The notes under the pieces are model-generated. The model saw only the letters and a program-made list of their open reading frames with translations, had not been told where the DNA came from and ran no database searches. The position numbers were made by a program, and so were the translations under genes. From Thermodesulforhabdaceae bacterium (lineage in GTDB: Bacteria > Desulfobacterota > Syntrophobacteria > Syntrophobacterales > Thermodesulforhabdaceae), in contig JBBFKT010000001.1 of the NCBI GenBank assembly GCA_037482015.1, positions 840,584-904,583 of the forward strand: DNA of 64,000 nt, in the 5' to 3' direction. Positions 34,007 to 43,457 of this stretch are shown in pieces. The first letter of the stretch is position 1; every line of letters starts with the position of its first letter.

Positions 34007-34672
34007 TCAGGTTATCGTTATCACTTTAGTAGCTACGTCCATAGATGTGACAATGTCCAGCATGTTTGTGGTTTCACCAACTTTCTTTTTGTCAAGAAGC
34101 CCATAAAAATTCAGGCATGTTCCACAGACCAGAATGCTTATTCCAGATTTTTCAAGTTCGATCAAATCGTTAAGAACAGGTGAATCGTCTATTGTTAGTC
34201 TTACTCCCGAATTAAGAAAAACAAGTCTCCAGAGATGAGAGCCCATCTCTTTAAGAGTGGCGATGAAATTTTTCATGAGAGCTTCACCAAGTGATGGGGT
34301 ATTAGAAGTAGGTGATGGATTATTAAGATCGACATCCCTTCCCAGCCGGTCGGTTGCTATAATGATGAGGGTCTTTACAGGTAGTTCCGGTGACGTCGCC
34401 GGTATTGCGCAGGTAAGTTCGGAAGGTAAAGGCTCCTGGATAGAAGAAACACTGGTTTTTTCTTTTTCGCCTGTAATTAAAAAATCGTTTCCTTCCTGAA
34501 CGGATGAAACTCTGTAACCTGATCGGCTAAGAAATCGAGATACGTTGTCTCGAGCGGCAGGATTGTCAACACGAACTGTTATCTTGATTATACCAGGTTC
34601 TTCTATCGCTTCTTTGGTTTTTAGAACTGGAGCAGGGCAGGCTAACCCTCTACAGTCCAGGAATCGTTCCAT
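34007..34672 (-). CDS. yedF: Selenium metabolism protein YedF (TusA-like plus DsrE-like)
   Basis: This 221-residue protein has a TusA-like N-terminus (FLDCRGLACPAPVLKTKEAI) and a C-terminal DsrE/F-like domain (TLIIIATDRLGR..LGEALMKNFIATLKEMG..LVFLNSGVRLTIDDSPVLNDLIELEKSGISILVCGTCLNFYGLLDKKKVG). That two-domain form is the YedF family that co-occurs with selenium utilisation. It lies 62 nt upstream of selD on the same strand and probably handles selenium or sulfur for it. The start is ATG 34672, with GAGGTGAT upstream; the frame stays open to 34759 but the extension has no support. Confidence 0.88.
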   Translation of the reverse strand: MERFLDCRGLACPAPVLKTKEAIEEPGIIKITVRVDNPAARDNVSRFLSRSGYRVSSVQEGNDFLITGEKEKTSVSSIQEPLPSELTCAIPATSPELPVKTLIIIATDRLGRDVDLNNPSPTSNTPSLGEALMKNFIATLKEMGSHLWRLVFLNSGVRLTIDDSPVLNDLIELEKSGISILVCGTCLNFYGLLDKKKVGETTNMLDIVTSMDVATKVITIT

Positions 34673-34883
34673 CTTATCACCTCGCCTGTGAATATTCTTG
34701 CCACTTTGTTTTTCCTGTAAGGACATAGAAGCACGTCCTAAAGTGCCTCCGTTGCCCATCTAGCAAGTTGAAACTACGTTTATCAGTATCACGGCGAGGA
34801 AAAAAGCGTGCAAATAGAAAAAAGCAATACAAAGCGGATTTGTTGATCGTGATAATAGATGATGGCTCCTGTGACATCTAAAT

Positions 34884-36446
34884 CTATTTTTCTTTTAAGC
34901 TTTCTTTTTCAAGTAGATCGGTTATCTGTTTCACCGGGTAGAATGTTTCTCTTGGAACTTCAACAAAAACGGTTATCCACCAGGCCATAGACCCATTCCA
35001 CAACCCGGGATGTTCCAGAACCTTTGTTAATATTCCGTGGTGAGATTTTTCCGTGATTATGTATGAGGTTTGATCAACAAATTGAAAGAGTTGATAAGGT
35101 TTTCCGTGGCTATTTTTTAAAGCACACACTACATCTACTGGATTAAAATGGGTAGAAGCATTCCAGATTGCTACTTGTTGAGGATTATTTGAATCGATCT
35201 GTGGCTTTTCTATGATTTGTCTACATATCCACCCTTTTGGATCTTTCACCCAGAAAGGTCCTCCACCGGGTTGCCCCACATTTTGCACCATCCCGCAAAC
35301 TCGCTTGGGTCTATCAAGCAAAAAGCTGAACAGACGTTTTTTTTCGGTATTGTTCAGATTGTCGTAGTTTGGCGGAAGAACTTGTTTCCATTTTGCCCAA
35401 ACGGCTTCCGCCTTAGCAACGCCATCAGGGTCTTTTTCTAGTTGATCAAGAGCCTGGTTAAAATCTCGCTCCACAGCAATGAGCATGCCGCCCAGGATTT
35501 TTTTCCATCGCACTACTAAGGGCTTTATGTGATCTTCCGGGACATTATCGACGTTTTTTATGAAAACAATATCTCCGCCAAACTCTTGTAAGTTTTTGAG
35601 TAAAGCGCCATGGCCCCCAGGTCTTAAAAGAATCTTCCCGTCATGTCTTCGAACGAGTTCTCCCTTTTGATTCACCGCTGGAGTGTGAGTTGATGGATGT
35701 TGGATTGAGAATGAAATATTAAGATGCACTCCCTGAGCAGCGAGTCTTTTAGAAATAGTTTCTGCACGTTTTTCAAAGCGTGTAAGATGTTCTTCCGGAA
35801 CCGTGAAGTGTATTTGGCAGATACCGTTTTCGTCCGTCACATAACCTGCGGCTTCAAGAATGTGTTCGTCAAACGCTGTTAAAACTTCTTCGCCGTAACG
35901 GTGAAAGGGAAGGAGAGCTTTTGGTAACGTCCCCAATCCGAGCCCGTCGTGGTGTCTTAGTATGCCTCGAGTGATTAACTTCAAAGGGCCCTTTTCTAGT
36001 ATTTCTTCCACTGATAGCCCGTGAGATTTACACCAACTTTGCAGTTCCGGGAAGAAGGGGAATTTGCTAATGTGTTGAAAAAATTTAAGAGTGTCCTTAA
36101 GTTCCGGTTTTGTGGCTGCCTTTGAAGCAAGATCTTTTAGAGTATTAATGGAGTCGTGCTGAAAAATAAGGCACAGGGATTGGAACATTCTCGTTGCAGC
36201 CCCGGATGCTGGAACGAATTTGCTACATCGTCCCTTTAGGGCTTCGCTTTCGTAAAGTTCGATATAAGCTTCCTGATCTTCAGAACCCAGAAATTCGATA
36301 CCATCGCCCAAAGTGCATGGTCTTACAAGGTCAGGTGGATATTTTCCAGCTTCGAAGAGCGATCTGTAGCGATTAAAAATCTCAGGATCTATTCCGTGAT
36401 CGGCAAGGTAGATAAGATCTTCTTTGCTCAGTTCCCATCCTTTCAT
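34884..36446 (-). CDS. DUF4301 family protein
   Basis: This 520-residue protein matches the DUF4301 pattern as I know it: SKEDLIYLADHGIDPEIFNRYRSLFEAG, KGRCSKFVPASGAATRMFQSL near residue 75-95, LLRPGGHGALLKNLQEFGGDIVFIKNVDNVPEDH, and VCGMVQNVGQPGGGPFWVKDPKGWICRQIIEKPQID. The GASGAATRMF loop and the RPGGHGALL..DIVFIKNVDN region recall the nucleotide-sugar pyrophosphorylase fold, so a nucleotidyltransferase activity is plausible but unproved. It is the last gene of a leftward run beginning near 39194. Confidence 0.75.
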   Translation of the reverse strand: MKGWELSKEDLIYLADHGIDPEIFNRYRSLFEAGKYPPDLVRPCTLGDGIEFLGSEDQEAYIELYESEALKGRCSKFVPASGAATRMFQSLCLIFQHDSINTLKDLASKAATKPELKDTLKFFQHISKFPFFPELQSWCKSHGLSVEEILEKGPLKLITRGILRHHDGLGLGTLPKALLPFHRYGEEVLTAFDEHILEAAGYVTDENGICQIHFTVPEEHLTRFEKRAETISKRLAAQGVHLNISFSIQHPSTHTPAVNQKGELVRRHDGKILLRPGGHGALLKNLQEFGGDIVFIKNVDNVPEDHIKPLVVRWKKILGGMLIAVERDFNQALDQLEKDPDGVAKAEAVWAKWKQVLPPNYDNLNNTEKKRLFSFLLDRPKRVCGMVQNVGQPGGGPFWVKDPKGWICRQIIEKPQIDSNNPQQVAIWNASTHFNPVDVVCALKNSHGKPYQLFQFVDQTSYIITEKSHHGILTKVLEHPGLWNGSMAWWITVFVEVPRETFYPVKQITDLLEKESLKEK

Positions 36447-36455
36447 TGATCTTCC

Positions 36456-36941
36456 TTAGTACACCTGATCTGTTGAGTCTTTGATGAAATGTGTTTTACC
36501 GCCAATCCTTATAACAAAACTACCGTTTTCTTCTTCTATGAGTTGGGCTATCTGGTAATAGGCTGGTCGTGAGAATCTAGCTATGAAAAGGCCGTTACGG
36601 ATTTTGCAATAGAGCACGTTGTTTTTGCCTATAAAGAGAGTTGATGGGTTGAGAATTTCTCTTTCAGGTAGATGTTTTAAAGTTATCCACAGAGTTTTGA
36701 TTCTCTGTTCGTCTTCGTCCCAATCTACGCGAGTAATAACGAAAGGAGTATCATCAACATCTATAGGATTAAGTTTTCCCTGCCATTCAATAACGTATCC
36801 ATTTCCAGGAATGGTTTGAATATGTTCGTAGAAAAGTTGTATTATGTCTTCTCTTATGATCGGATTTCCATAATAGAACCAGTTTCCTTCCTCATCTACC
36901 CATATACCTGAATGTTCCATAAGTGGTTGCTTGTCTTCCAT
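36456..36941 (-). CDS. DUF1285-like protein
   Basis: This 161-residue protein resembles DUF1285 proteins: GIWVDEEGNWFYYGNPIIREDIIQLFYEHI, then GYVIEW..NPIDVDDTPFVITRVDWDEDE, then CKIRNGLFIARFSRPAYYQIAQLIEEENGSFVIRIGGKTHFI. The match is from memory of the motif order and not a search. No catalytic residues are evident. It sits between dtd (20 nt upstream) and the DUF4301 gene (9 nt downstream), so all three are probably co-transcribed. Confidence 0.6.
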   Translation of the reverse strand: MEDKQPLMEHSGIWVDEEGNWFYYGNPIIREDIIQLFYEHIQTIPGNGYVIEWQGKLNPIDVDDTPFVITRVDWDEDEQRIKTLWITLKHLPEREILNPSTLFIGKNNVLYCKIRNGLFIARFSRPAYYQIAQLIEEENGSFVIRIGGKTHFIKDSTDQVY

Positions 36942-36961
36942 CCTTTGCCCTCACGCTGGTC

Positions 36962-37411
36962 CTAAAACAGCTTTTTACTGTCAAGTAAGATGGTCACAGG
37001 TCCATCGTTCAGTATAAACACATCCATCATTTCTCTGAATTTACCTGTTGCAACGTTGATACCTAAAGCCCTCAGCCGCTTTACGCATTCCTCGTAAAGA
37101 ATTTCGGCTTGTTCTGGTGGGGCGGCATCAGCGAAGGAAGGGCGTCTGCCTTTGCGGCAGTCTCCGAAAAGAGTGAATTGAGATACAACAAGAATTCCGC
37201 CTTCTATGTCTAGCACTGATCGATTCATTTTGCCCTGATCATCTTCAAAAATACGAAGGTGTAAAAGTTTATCGACGATATATGAAAGGTCTTCGTCACC
37301 GTCGCTTTTACCTACTCCAAGGAAAACAAGAAGTCCCTCTCCGATAGCTCCCACAACTTCTCCCTTTACTTCAACTCGAGCTTTCTTAACTCGCTGCACA
37401 ACGGCTCTCAT
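36962..37411 (-). CDS. dtd: D-aminoacyl-tRNA deacylase
   Basis: This 149-residue protein has the DTD signatures [29 protein letters not shown], the active-site [26 protein letters not shown] and the C-terminal [11 protein letters not shown]. The last is usually N-x-GPVT and contains the cross-subunit Gly-cisPro pair. It removes D-amino acids mischarged onto tRNA. It is cytoplasmic, dimeric and of normal family length. Confidence 0.96.
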   Translation of the reverse strand: MRAVVQRVKKARVEVKGEVVGAIGEGLLVFLGVGKSDGDEDLSYIVDKLLHLRIFEDDQGKMNRSVLDIEGGILVVSQFTLFGDCRKGRRPSFADAAPPEQAEILYEECVKRLRALGINVATGKFREMMDVFILNDGPVTILLDSKKLF

Positions 37412-37434
37412 GATCTCTCTCCGCAGTTTTTATC

Positions 37435-38616
37435 TCAATTGCCATACAGGAACACATTTTCTCGGACTCTACAGTATTCTTCAAGTTCCTTTTGCCACTT
37501 TGCTTCGAGTTCTTCAACGGCTGTTCCCTTCTCCAGGCTCTGACGAATACTTTGGCTTCCGATGAGGATGTCTATTGGAAGCTTATTCCATTCGTATTCG
37601 TAAGGAGGATCCAGCCAGCGAAATTCTTCAGGATAGGATTTCATGAGCATTTGCAAAAGTTCTAAACCAAACCTGTAAGGCTTCCATAAGTCTTTATTTA
37701 CAATGTGTATCTGGAATCCTCCGCAAAGCTTTCCGCTCCATTTGTCATACACCGGTTCAAAGAATATCGGCCTTAAGAAGACGCCATGTTTTTCGATGCG
37801 TTCTTTGCCCCAGCAAGTTATAAATTTGTAGGGATCAATGAAAGGAGCGCCGACAATGGCAAAGGGTAGAGTGGTGCCTCGTCCTTCACTGACGTTGGTT
37901 CCCTCCAGTAAGACCGTGGCAGGATAGAGAAAAGCCGTTTCCCATGATGGCATATTCGGTGATGGAAATATCCAGAGAAGACCCGTAGATGGAAATTCAG
38001 TTCGTCTATTCCACGAATCTATGGAGATGACGGAAAGATCCAGATCGAGCTTTTTTTCCGAAGCGATCCATCTGGCAAGCTCTCCCATGGTTAATCCGTG
38101 ACGCATAGGTAGGGAATACCGTCCTACAAATGATCGAAATGACGGTTCAACGATATTTCCTTCTACTGATTCACCGTCGATGGGATTGGGTCTGTCAAGG
38201 ATTATGGCTTTTTTATCCGTTCCCGAGAGCTTTTCTAGAAAAAATCCCATGGTTATGTAGTAAGTGTAAACCCGGCACCCTACGTCCTGAAGGTCAACCA
38301 GGAGAATGTCTATTTTTTCGAGCATCTCGTCTGTTGGTGAGCGATGTTCCCCGTATAGACTATAAACCGGTATGCCAAGGTAAGGGTGAACACTGTGGTT
38401 TGATTCTTTCATGTTTGCCTGTTTTTCAGAAAAGAATCCATGCTGGGGAGAAAAAAGACAGACTATGCGAGCCCCTATACTCATTAGTTCTTCTGGCACT
38501 GAATGTAGCCTTGATGTAACCGATGCCTGGTGACATAGGAGCCCACATCTAGCCGAATAAAGCCACGATGGTGGATTAGTGATGAGTTTTTCACATCCAA
38601 GAATGGTCTTGGGCAT
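37435..38616 (-). CDS. namZ: DUF1343 protein, NamZ-type exo-beta-N-acetylmuramidase
   Basis: This 393-residue protein shows the DUF1343/NamZ signatures: FSPQHGFFSEKQAN, LGIPVYSLYG, LLVDLQDVGCRVYTYYITMGFFLEKLS, LDRPNPIDGESVEGNIVE, RHGLTMGELARWIA, PSPNMPSWETAFLYPATVLLEGTNVSEGRGTTLPFAIVGAPFI. The characterised NamZ of Bacillus subtilis releases terminal N-acetylmuramic acid from peptidoglycan fragments. There is no signal peptide at the predicted start, so the enzyme may act on imported muropeptides in the cytoplasm (inference). Confidence 0.9.
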   Translation of the reverse strand: MPKTILGCEKLITNPPSWLYSARCGLLCHQASVTSRLHSVPEELMSIGARIVCLFSPQHGFFSEKQANMKESNHSVHPYLGIPVYSLYGEHRSPTDEMLEKIDILLVDLQDVGCRVYTYYITMGFFLEKLSGTDKKAIILDRPNPIDGESVEGNIVEPSFRSFVGRYSLPMRHGLTMGELARWIASEKKLDLDLSVISIDSWNRRTEFPSTGLLWIFPSPNMPSWETAFLYPATVLLEGTNVSEGRGTTLPFAIVGAPFIDPYKFITCWGKERIEKHGVFLRPIFFEPVYDKWSGKLCGGFQIHIVNKDLWKPYRFGLELLQMLMKSYPEEFRWLDPPYEYEWNKLPIDILIGSQSIRQSLEKGTAVEELEAKWQKELEEYCRVRENVFLYGN

Positions 38617-38651
38617 TTTAGAAACCTTAAATTAAGTTGGATGTTTTCAGT

Positions 38652-39194
38652 TTAAAAGTCTATTAGTCCCTTTGCTTCGAGAGCTTTTATTATCTCCTGA
38701 GCCCAGCTTTCAAGAGATTCTGTTTTGTCTTCAATAGGGAAAATAGCTATTCGCCCCTTTGGAGTAACAATAAGTCTCAAGATGTCCCCTTTGTTGTCTG
38801 GCTGAGAGGAAATCTCAAAGATAAATCCTCCGTTTTCAATCTCCTGTTCTTTAACCACGTTGAACTGCTCGTGTAACACTTTGCGAACTTCAGCAACATA
38901 AATTTTACTTGCGTAAAACCTTATAATTGATCTTATCTCATCAGGCCATGATTTGACTTTTTTGACATGAAAAGGGCTCGGGTCAAATTCAACTTCACCA
39001 TCTCGAAAAAATATTTTTCCCTGCTCGCTCTGGAGTATAACGCCGGAGAATGTATTCATTACCTCCGGAGTTCTTCCCGTCTTCTTTTTTACATATTCGG
39101 TGAGAATCCTTGCCGCTACAGCATCAGGAATACGTTTAAGAAGCGACGTTTCCTTGATGTGTCCTACCGCTAGAGGTTTTGCCTTTGAGTTCAC
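38652..39194 (-). CDS. Hypothetical protein, about 180 residues
   Basis: I do not recognise this family. The protein is soluble and mixed alpha/beta, with no signal peptide or membrane segment. Notable segments are PDAVAARILTEYVKKKTGRTPEVMNTFSGVILQSEQGKIFFRDGEVEFDP and LRLIVTPKGRIAIFPIEDKTESLESWAQEIIKALEAKGLIDF. The open frame extends to an ATG at 39227, which has no ribosome-binding site. AAGGAG stands before an in-frame GTG at 39194, which I prefer. It leads the leftward namZ-dtd-DUF1285-DUF4301 run. Confidence 0.6.
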   Translation of the reverse strand: MNSKAKPLAVGHIKETSLLKRIPDAVAARILTEYVKKKTGRTPEVMNTFSGVILQSEQGKIFFRDGEVEFDPSPFHVKKVKSWPDEIRSIIRFYASKIYVAEVRKVLHEQFNVVKEQEIENGGFIFEISSQPDNKGDILRLIVTPKGRIAIFPIEDKTESLESWAQEIIKALEAKGLIDF

Positions 39195-39359
39195 TGAGTT
39201 AATCTCCTTTCTTTCAATTAACCTCATCTAATTATTAAAACATAATAGATAAAGTTAACTCAAACACGAATTAGAAAAAATGTGCTAGCAGTGAAATCTG
39301 CGAAAGGTTAGAATTAGCAATGATTTAACAATGTTGAACCGGAAAGGGGCGCTAGAGAT

Positions 39360-40736
39360 ATGGAAAGGAGACTTTCTATTTGTGAGATTCTACGTAAAGG
39401 AAAGGAAATTGTTGGACAAAATATGCAAATTTTCGGTTGGGTGCGGACTCGCCGTGATTCCAAAGCTGGAGTAAGCTTTGTTGAAATAAACGATGGTTCA
39501 TCGGTAAGAAATCTGCAAATTATTCTAGATCATGCTAAATTTGGTGATCCTAAGTCTTCTGAACTTTTTTCCCGGCTTCATACTGGATCATCCATCATGG
39601 TGGAAGGAGTAGTTACACCGTCGCCGGCTAAGGGACAGGAAATAGAATTCGTTGCTTCTCGAGTGGAAATTTACGGCGAAGCGGATCCATCGACCTACCC
39701 GCTTCAGAAGAAGCGCCATTCCTTTGAGTTTTTAAGACAAATTGCTCATCTTCGCCCTCGCACGAATACCATATCTGCGGTAATGCGTTTGCGGAGTGCT
39801 CTGAGTTACGCAATTCACGATTTCTTCAAAAAACGTGGGTTTTACTATATTCACACTCCTATTATTACAACCAGCGATTGTGAAGGGGCGGGAGAAGTCT
39901 TTAGAGTAACCGCAAGTAAAGATGGTGAAGAAGAATTCTTTGGACGTCCAACCTATCTCACGGTAAGTGGACAACTTCAGGCAGAAATTTACGCTCTCGC
40001 TCTCGGCAAGGTTTATACCTTTGGACCTACCTTCAGAGCCGAGAATTCCAATACCAGAAGGCATCTTGCCGAATTCTGGATGGTTGAACCGGAAGCAGCC
40101 TTTTACGACCTTAATGATGACATAGCTCTTGCCAAAGAATTTATCACTGTCATGATTGAGGCTATGTTTGTAGAATGTGAAGAGGAGCTTGCCTTTTTCC
40201 AGCGTTTTATAGACGAGCACCTGATGGATCGGTTGAATAACGTGCTTAAGAAGGGATTTGAGATTATTTCCTATACAGAAGCGATAAAGATGCTTTCTCA
40301 GCACAGTAAAGAACTAGAAGTGGTGCCTTCCTGGGGTGATGATCTGCAATCCGAGCATGAACGATTTCTTACTGAAGTGTTGGTTAATGGCCCTTTGGTG
40401 GTGATTGACTATCCAAGATCTCTTAAGCCTTTTTACATGCGTGTAAACGAGGATGGCGAAACCGTTGCAGCCATGGATATTCTGGTTCCAGCCGTAGGAG
40501 AAATTGTAGGTGGATCTCAACGAGAGGAACGCCTTGATGTGTTAATTGAACAAATGCGTCTTAAGGGAATGCAAATCGAAGGTTACGAGTGGTATCTTGA
40601 TCTTCGCCGTTACGGATCTGCTCACCATGCTGGTTTTGGTCTGGGATTGGAACGGTTTATTCAGTTTCTCACAGGTATTCAAAACATTAGAGAAACCATC
40701 CCGTTTCCTAGAACTCCCGGGCATGCTCTTTTTTAG
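39360..40736 (+). CDS. asnS: Asparaginyl-tRNA synthetase
   Basis: This 458-residue class IIb synthetase has an N-terminal OB-fold anticodon-binding domain (QIFGWVRTRRDSKAGVSFVEINDGSS). Class II motif 2 (TFGPTFRAENSNTRRHLAEFWMVEPE) and motif 3 (GFGLGLERFIQFLTGIQNIRETIPFPRTPGHALF) are present. RLRPRTNTISAVMRLRSALSYAIHDFF and the TPIITTSDCEGAGEVFRVT segment distinguish AsnRS from AspRS. GGAAAGGGG precedes the start. It charges tRNA-Asn directly. Confidence 0.96.
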   Translation: MERRLSICEILRKGKEIVGQNMQIFGWVRTRRDSKAGVSFVEINDGSSVRNLQIILDHAKFGDPKSSELFSRLHTGSSIMVEGVVTPSPAKGQEIEFVASRVEIYGEADPSTYPLQKKRHSFEFLRQIAHLRPRTNTISAVMRLRSALSYAIHDFFKKRGFYYIHTPIITTSDCEGAGEVFRVTASKDGEEEFFGRPTYLTVSGQLQAEIYALALGKVYTFGPTFRAENSNTRRHLAEFWMVEPEAAFYDLNDDIALAKEFITVMIEAMFVECEEELAFFQRFIDEHLMDRLNNVLKKGFEIISYTEAIKMLSQHSKELEVVPSWGDDLQSEHERFLTEVLVNGPLVVIDYPRSLKPFYMRVNEDGETVAAMDILVPAVGEIVGGSQREERLDVLIEQMRLKGMQIEGYEWYLDLRRYGSAHHAGFGLGLERFIQFLTGIQNIRETIPFPRTPGHALF

Positions 40737-40823
40737 CTTTTCTCACTTTTTGGACTATCAAGTTCCAAAAGGTGTGTTAGTTTAAAATTACAGATTTTAA
40801 TTATTTTCATGGAGGTTCTAAAA

Positions 40824-41270
40824 ATGTGCACTCATCAAAAAATTATGTGTCAGTGCGGGTTAGGCGTGGCGTATTTGTTCTACCGTGACGACATTCTTCC
40901 TGAGGAAACAGTGGTCAGTATTTACTGTCCCGCCTGCAGCCATATGACTGAGTGGGATCCTTCTTCAATGATTCGGGATGTTGGTTGGATCATCCAGTAT
41001 GATATGGACGTAGCGCGATTTTATCTTAAAAAGAAAGGCATTGTTTATAGGGATGATCAGGTATCTCCAGAATTTGTTTTCTTTGAAGATTACTGTTCAT
41101 GGTATGGGTTGACCCCTACCGATATAGAAGAGAATGCGCATCTTGCAAAGGAGCTCGAAGATCTTAAGCGGCAAGACCTTCGACTATATTTTGAAACTTT
41201 TAAAAAACGTCGAATTAACCGTGTTAATGAATTGAAGGCTCAAGGATATTTGAAGGCTCTTAGAGCCTAG
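40824..41270 (+). CDS. Cysteine-rich hypothetical protein
   Basis: This 148-residue protein is not recognised. The N-terminal third has four or five cysteines in ribbon-like pairs (MCTHQKIMCQCGLG and YCPACSHMTEWD) that could bind zinc. The rest is helical and charged (LAKELEDLKRQDLRLYFETFKKRRINRVNELKAQGYLKALRA). The start is ATG 40824: GGAGG stands 8 nt before it, within an upstream in-frame ATG at 40809 that I reject. It lies 32 nt before the DUF3786 gene and probably opens that operon. Confidence 0.6.
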   Translation: MCTHQKIMCQCGLGVAYLFYRDDILPEETVVSIYCPACSHMTEWDPSSMIRDVGWIIQYDMDVARFYLKKKGIVYRDDQVSPEFVFFEDYCSWYGLTPTDIEENAHLAKELEDLKRQDLRLYFETFKKRRINRVNELKAQGYLKALRA

Positions 41271-41302
41271 CTTTAGTTGACAAATGAAAGGTTAGAGAAA
41301 TT

Positions 41303-42166
41303 ATGGCTGTTCAGCCAAAAGCCTTGTCATCAAAGGAACATCTTGTCCCGCTAACCTTGTATCAATTGACGCCGCGAACGAACTGCGGCGACTGTGGACT
41401 GGCTTCCTGCCTTGCTTTTGCTACTCAGGTCGTAAAAGGAGAAATTCCGGTTGATGAGTGTCCTCATTTAGATCCACAGGTTCGAGAAAATGTTCGAGCA
41501 AAGGTGGCTTCACAGCTCGGAGAAGGCTTTGGCCTGAAAAAGGAAGATTTTCAAATCGCTCTGGATTATCTTTTTGAAGAACTAAGAAAGATCGGCCTTG
41601 ATGATTGCTCTCGACGCTGTGACTTGCCTGTAGAAAACCGTGGGGGAGAAAAAGGGCTTATCCTTCCTTTCCTTAGCTTCAAGCTTTGGGTTACCGAACA
41701 TGATATTAGCGTCATGGACTCCGAAATTACGCTGGATCCGTGGGAGAAGATCTTCTGTCTTAACTATTTAATTCGTAAACACGGAAAACCTTCAGGAGAA
41801 TGGGTGGGACTGGAAAGTATTCCGGGATCGGTATCTAAGGCAAGAAATGTTCGAATTTACTGCGAAAAGCCTCTTGGAGAACTAATCAGCGGCAGAATGG
41901 AAGAATTTACCGGGCGAGTTAAAGACTTGGGAGCAAAAATCGTTAAAGAAGAAAGTGCCGATCTGTGCTTGCAGTTCGACATTTTCCCTGAACTTTCTAT
42001 ACGCATTCTTTTCTGGGACGCTCAACCTGAGGACGGATTTGAAGCCCGGGTGAAGTTTCTCTTTGATAAAAATGTGCTTGAGATTATCGATCTTGAAAGT
42101 TTATGGTTTGCCTGTCAAAAACTTACTGATCGAATCATTAGTGTTGCCAAGAGTGAAGGGGCTTAA
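41303..42166 (+). CDS. DUF3786 protein with N-terminal [4Fe-4S] motif
   Basis: This 287-residue protein starts with a four-cysteine iron-sulfur motif like that of the corrinoid Fe-S protein and RnfB (NCGDCGLASCLAFATQVVKGEIPVDECPHL). A DUF3786 domain follows (about 120-285: DPWEKIFCLNYLIRKHGKPSGEWVGLESIPGS, LCLQFDIFPELSIRILFWDAQPEDGFEARVKFLFDKNVLEIIDLESLWF). The family is found in anaerobes and lacks an assigned function. It is 6 nt upstream of the phosphoesterase gene. Confidence 0.75.
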   Translation: MAVQPKALSSKEHLVPLTLYQLTPRTNCGDCGLASCLAFATQVVKGEIPVDECPHLDPQVRENVRAKVASQLGEGFGLKKEDFQIALDYLFEELRKIGLDDCSRRCDLPVENRGGEKGLILPFLSFKLWVTEHDISVMDSEITLDPWEKIFCLNYLIRKHGKPSGEWVGLESIPGSVSKARNVRIYCEKPLGELISGRMEEFTGRVKDLGAKIVKEESADLCLQFDIFPELSIRILFWDAQPEDGFEARVKFLFDKNVLEIIDLESLWFACQKLTDRIISVAKSEGA

Positions 42167-42172
42167 CAATTG

Positions 42173-43171
42173 ATGGCGGCATGGAAAGCAAAGGATTATC
42201 AAGGAATCCTTTTTGTTGGTGATCCCCATGTGGCATCTTTTGCGCCTGGTTACAGACGGGATAATTATCCGGAAACCGTCATTGAAAAGCTATCTTTTGC
42301 TATGAACTATGCACGGCAACACAATCTTATGCCTGTAATTTTGGGCGATCTTTTTCATGTTCCAAGAAATAACCCGAATTACCTGCTCGTGGAATTGATC
42401 CGCCTTTTCAAACCACTTATTCCCTGGGTCTTGTTGGGAAACCACGACAAACATGAGGCTCGCTTTACTCCAGATGTTTCCATTGCCGTGCTGGAAGAAG
42501 CCGGAGTTATCAGGCTCATTAAAGATGACGGTCCTGTGGATGTTGTATCCGTTTGTGGACGTTCAATACTTTTAGGAGCTTCCCCTGACTGGACTCCCCT
42601 TCCTGCCGAAGTTTCCGAAGATGATCGAAGGAAGTGTGATTTGGTTGTGTGGATCAGTCATCATAACCTTCTGTTCGATGAAATTATTGAAGACACGCCC
42701 GGCCCTCAACCTAGAATAAAGGGCTTTGATCTTCGAGAAATTCCCGGTGTCGATGTGGTTGTGAACGGCCATCTTCATAAACCTCGCCCGCCAGTTCAAA
42801 AGGGTAAAACTCTGTGGCTTAACCCCGGAAGTCTTGTAAGAATTATAAGGAGCGCTTCAATTAAAGATGTAAAACCTTCAATTACTGCACTTTTATACAA
42901 TGGTGAACAGCCCTATTTTGAAACTATTGATGTGCCACACAAACCTTTCGAAGAAGTCTTTTATCCCTTTCCTGAACCAGGAGAATTTTACATAGAAACG
43001 GTTGATGGAGAATCAAGATTTATCCGTGGGCTCGAAAATCTAGCTCTAAGAAGAACCGCCGAGGGCATCGGGTTGAGACAATTTTTAGAGGTTAATCTGA
43101 ATATGGCAGATCCTGTGGACAAAGAAATCTGGGAGCTTTATCAGGAGGCGGTAAGCAATGAATCGAAGTGA
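42173..43171 (+). CDS. SbcD/Mre11-like metallophosphoesterase
   Basis: This 332-residue protein has the calcineurin-like metal motifs in order: GDPHV (Asp17, His19), GDLFH, GNHDKHEA, WISHH and GHLHKPRP. The motif spacing, with the C-terminal FEEVFYPFPEPGEFYIETVDG part, is that of SbcD/Mre11 nucleases rather than small phosphatases. The next two genes encode a coiled coil and an SbcC-like ATPase half, which supports a DNA-end-processing role. ATG 42173 is preferred over the TTG at 42170. It overlaps the next gene by 14 nt. Confidence 0.8.
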   Translation: MAAWKAKDYQGILFVGDPHVASFAPGYRRDNYPETVIEKLSFAMNYARQHNLMPVILGDLFHVPRNNPNYLLVELIRLFKPLIPWVLLGNHDKHEARFTPDVSIAVLEEAGVIRLIKDDGPVDVVSVCGRSILLGASPDWTPLPAEVSEDDRRKCDLVVWISHHNLLFDEIIEDTPGPQPRIKGFDLREIPGVDVVVNGHLHKPRPPVQKGKTLWLNPGSLVRIIRSASIKDVKPSITALLYNGEQPYFETIDVPHKPFEEVFYPFPEPGEFYIETVDGESRFIRGLENLALRRTAEGIGLRQFLEVNLNMADPVDKEIWELYQEAVSNESK

Positions 43172-43457
43172 TGATGAAATCTTAAAAGAACTTGAAGCGC
43201 TTAAAGCTGAATATGCAAAACTTGATAAAAAACGAATTGAAACGGCGACTCATCTAAAAAGTCGCGAGGAGCAATTGAAGGAACTAAAGGCAAAAGCCGA
43301 GGCTACTTACGGAACCAGTGATTTGAATCAATTGCGAGATCTCCTTGAAAAATGGAGGCGTGAGAACGAAGAAAAGGTAAAGCTTTACCGGGAACATATT
43401 GAAGAGATCAAGGAAAAGCTAAAAGAACTTGAAGGCGGGAACGAAAGTGGACGTTAG
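43158..43457 (+). CDS. Small coiled-coil protein of the SbcCD-like cluster
   Basis: This 99-residue protein is almost entirely coiled coil (ILKELEALKAEYAKLDKKRIETATHLKSREEQLKELKAKAEA, then LRDLLEKWRRENEEKVKLYREHIEEIKEKLKELEGG), with a short break at TYGTSDLN. It begins inside the phosphoesterase gene and overlaps the start of the SbcC-like gene. It could be the detached coiled-coil arm of a split SbcC. AGGAGG stands about 9 nt before the ATG. Confidence 0.75.
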   Translation: MNRSDDEILKELEALKAEYAKLDKKRIETATHLKSREEQLKELKAKAEATYGTSDLNQLRDLLEKWRRENEEKVKLYREHIEEIKEKLKELEGGNESGR

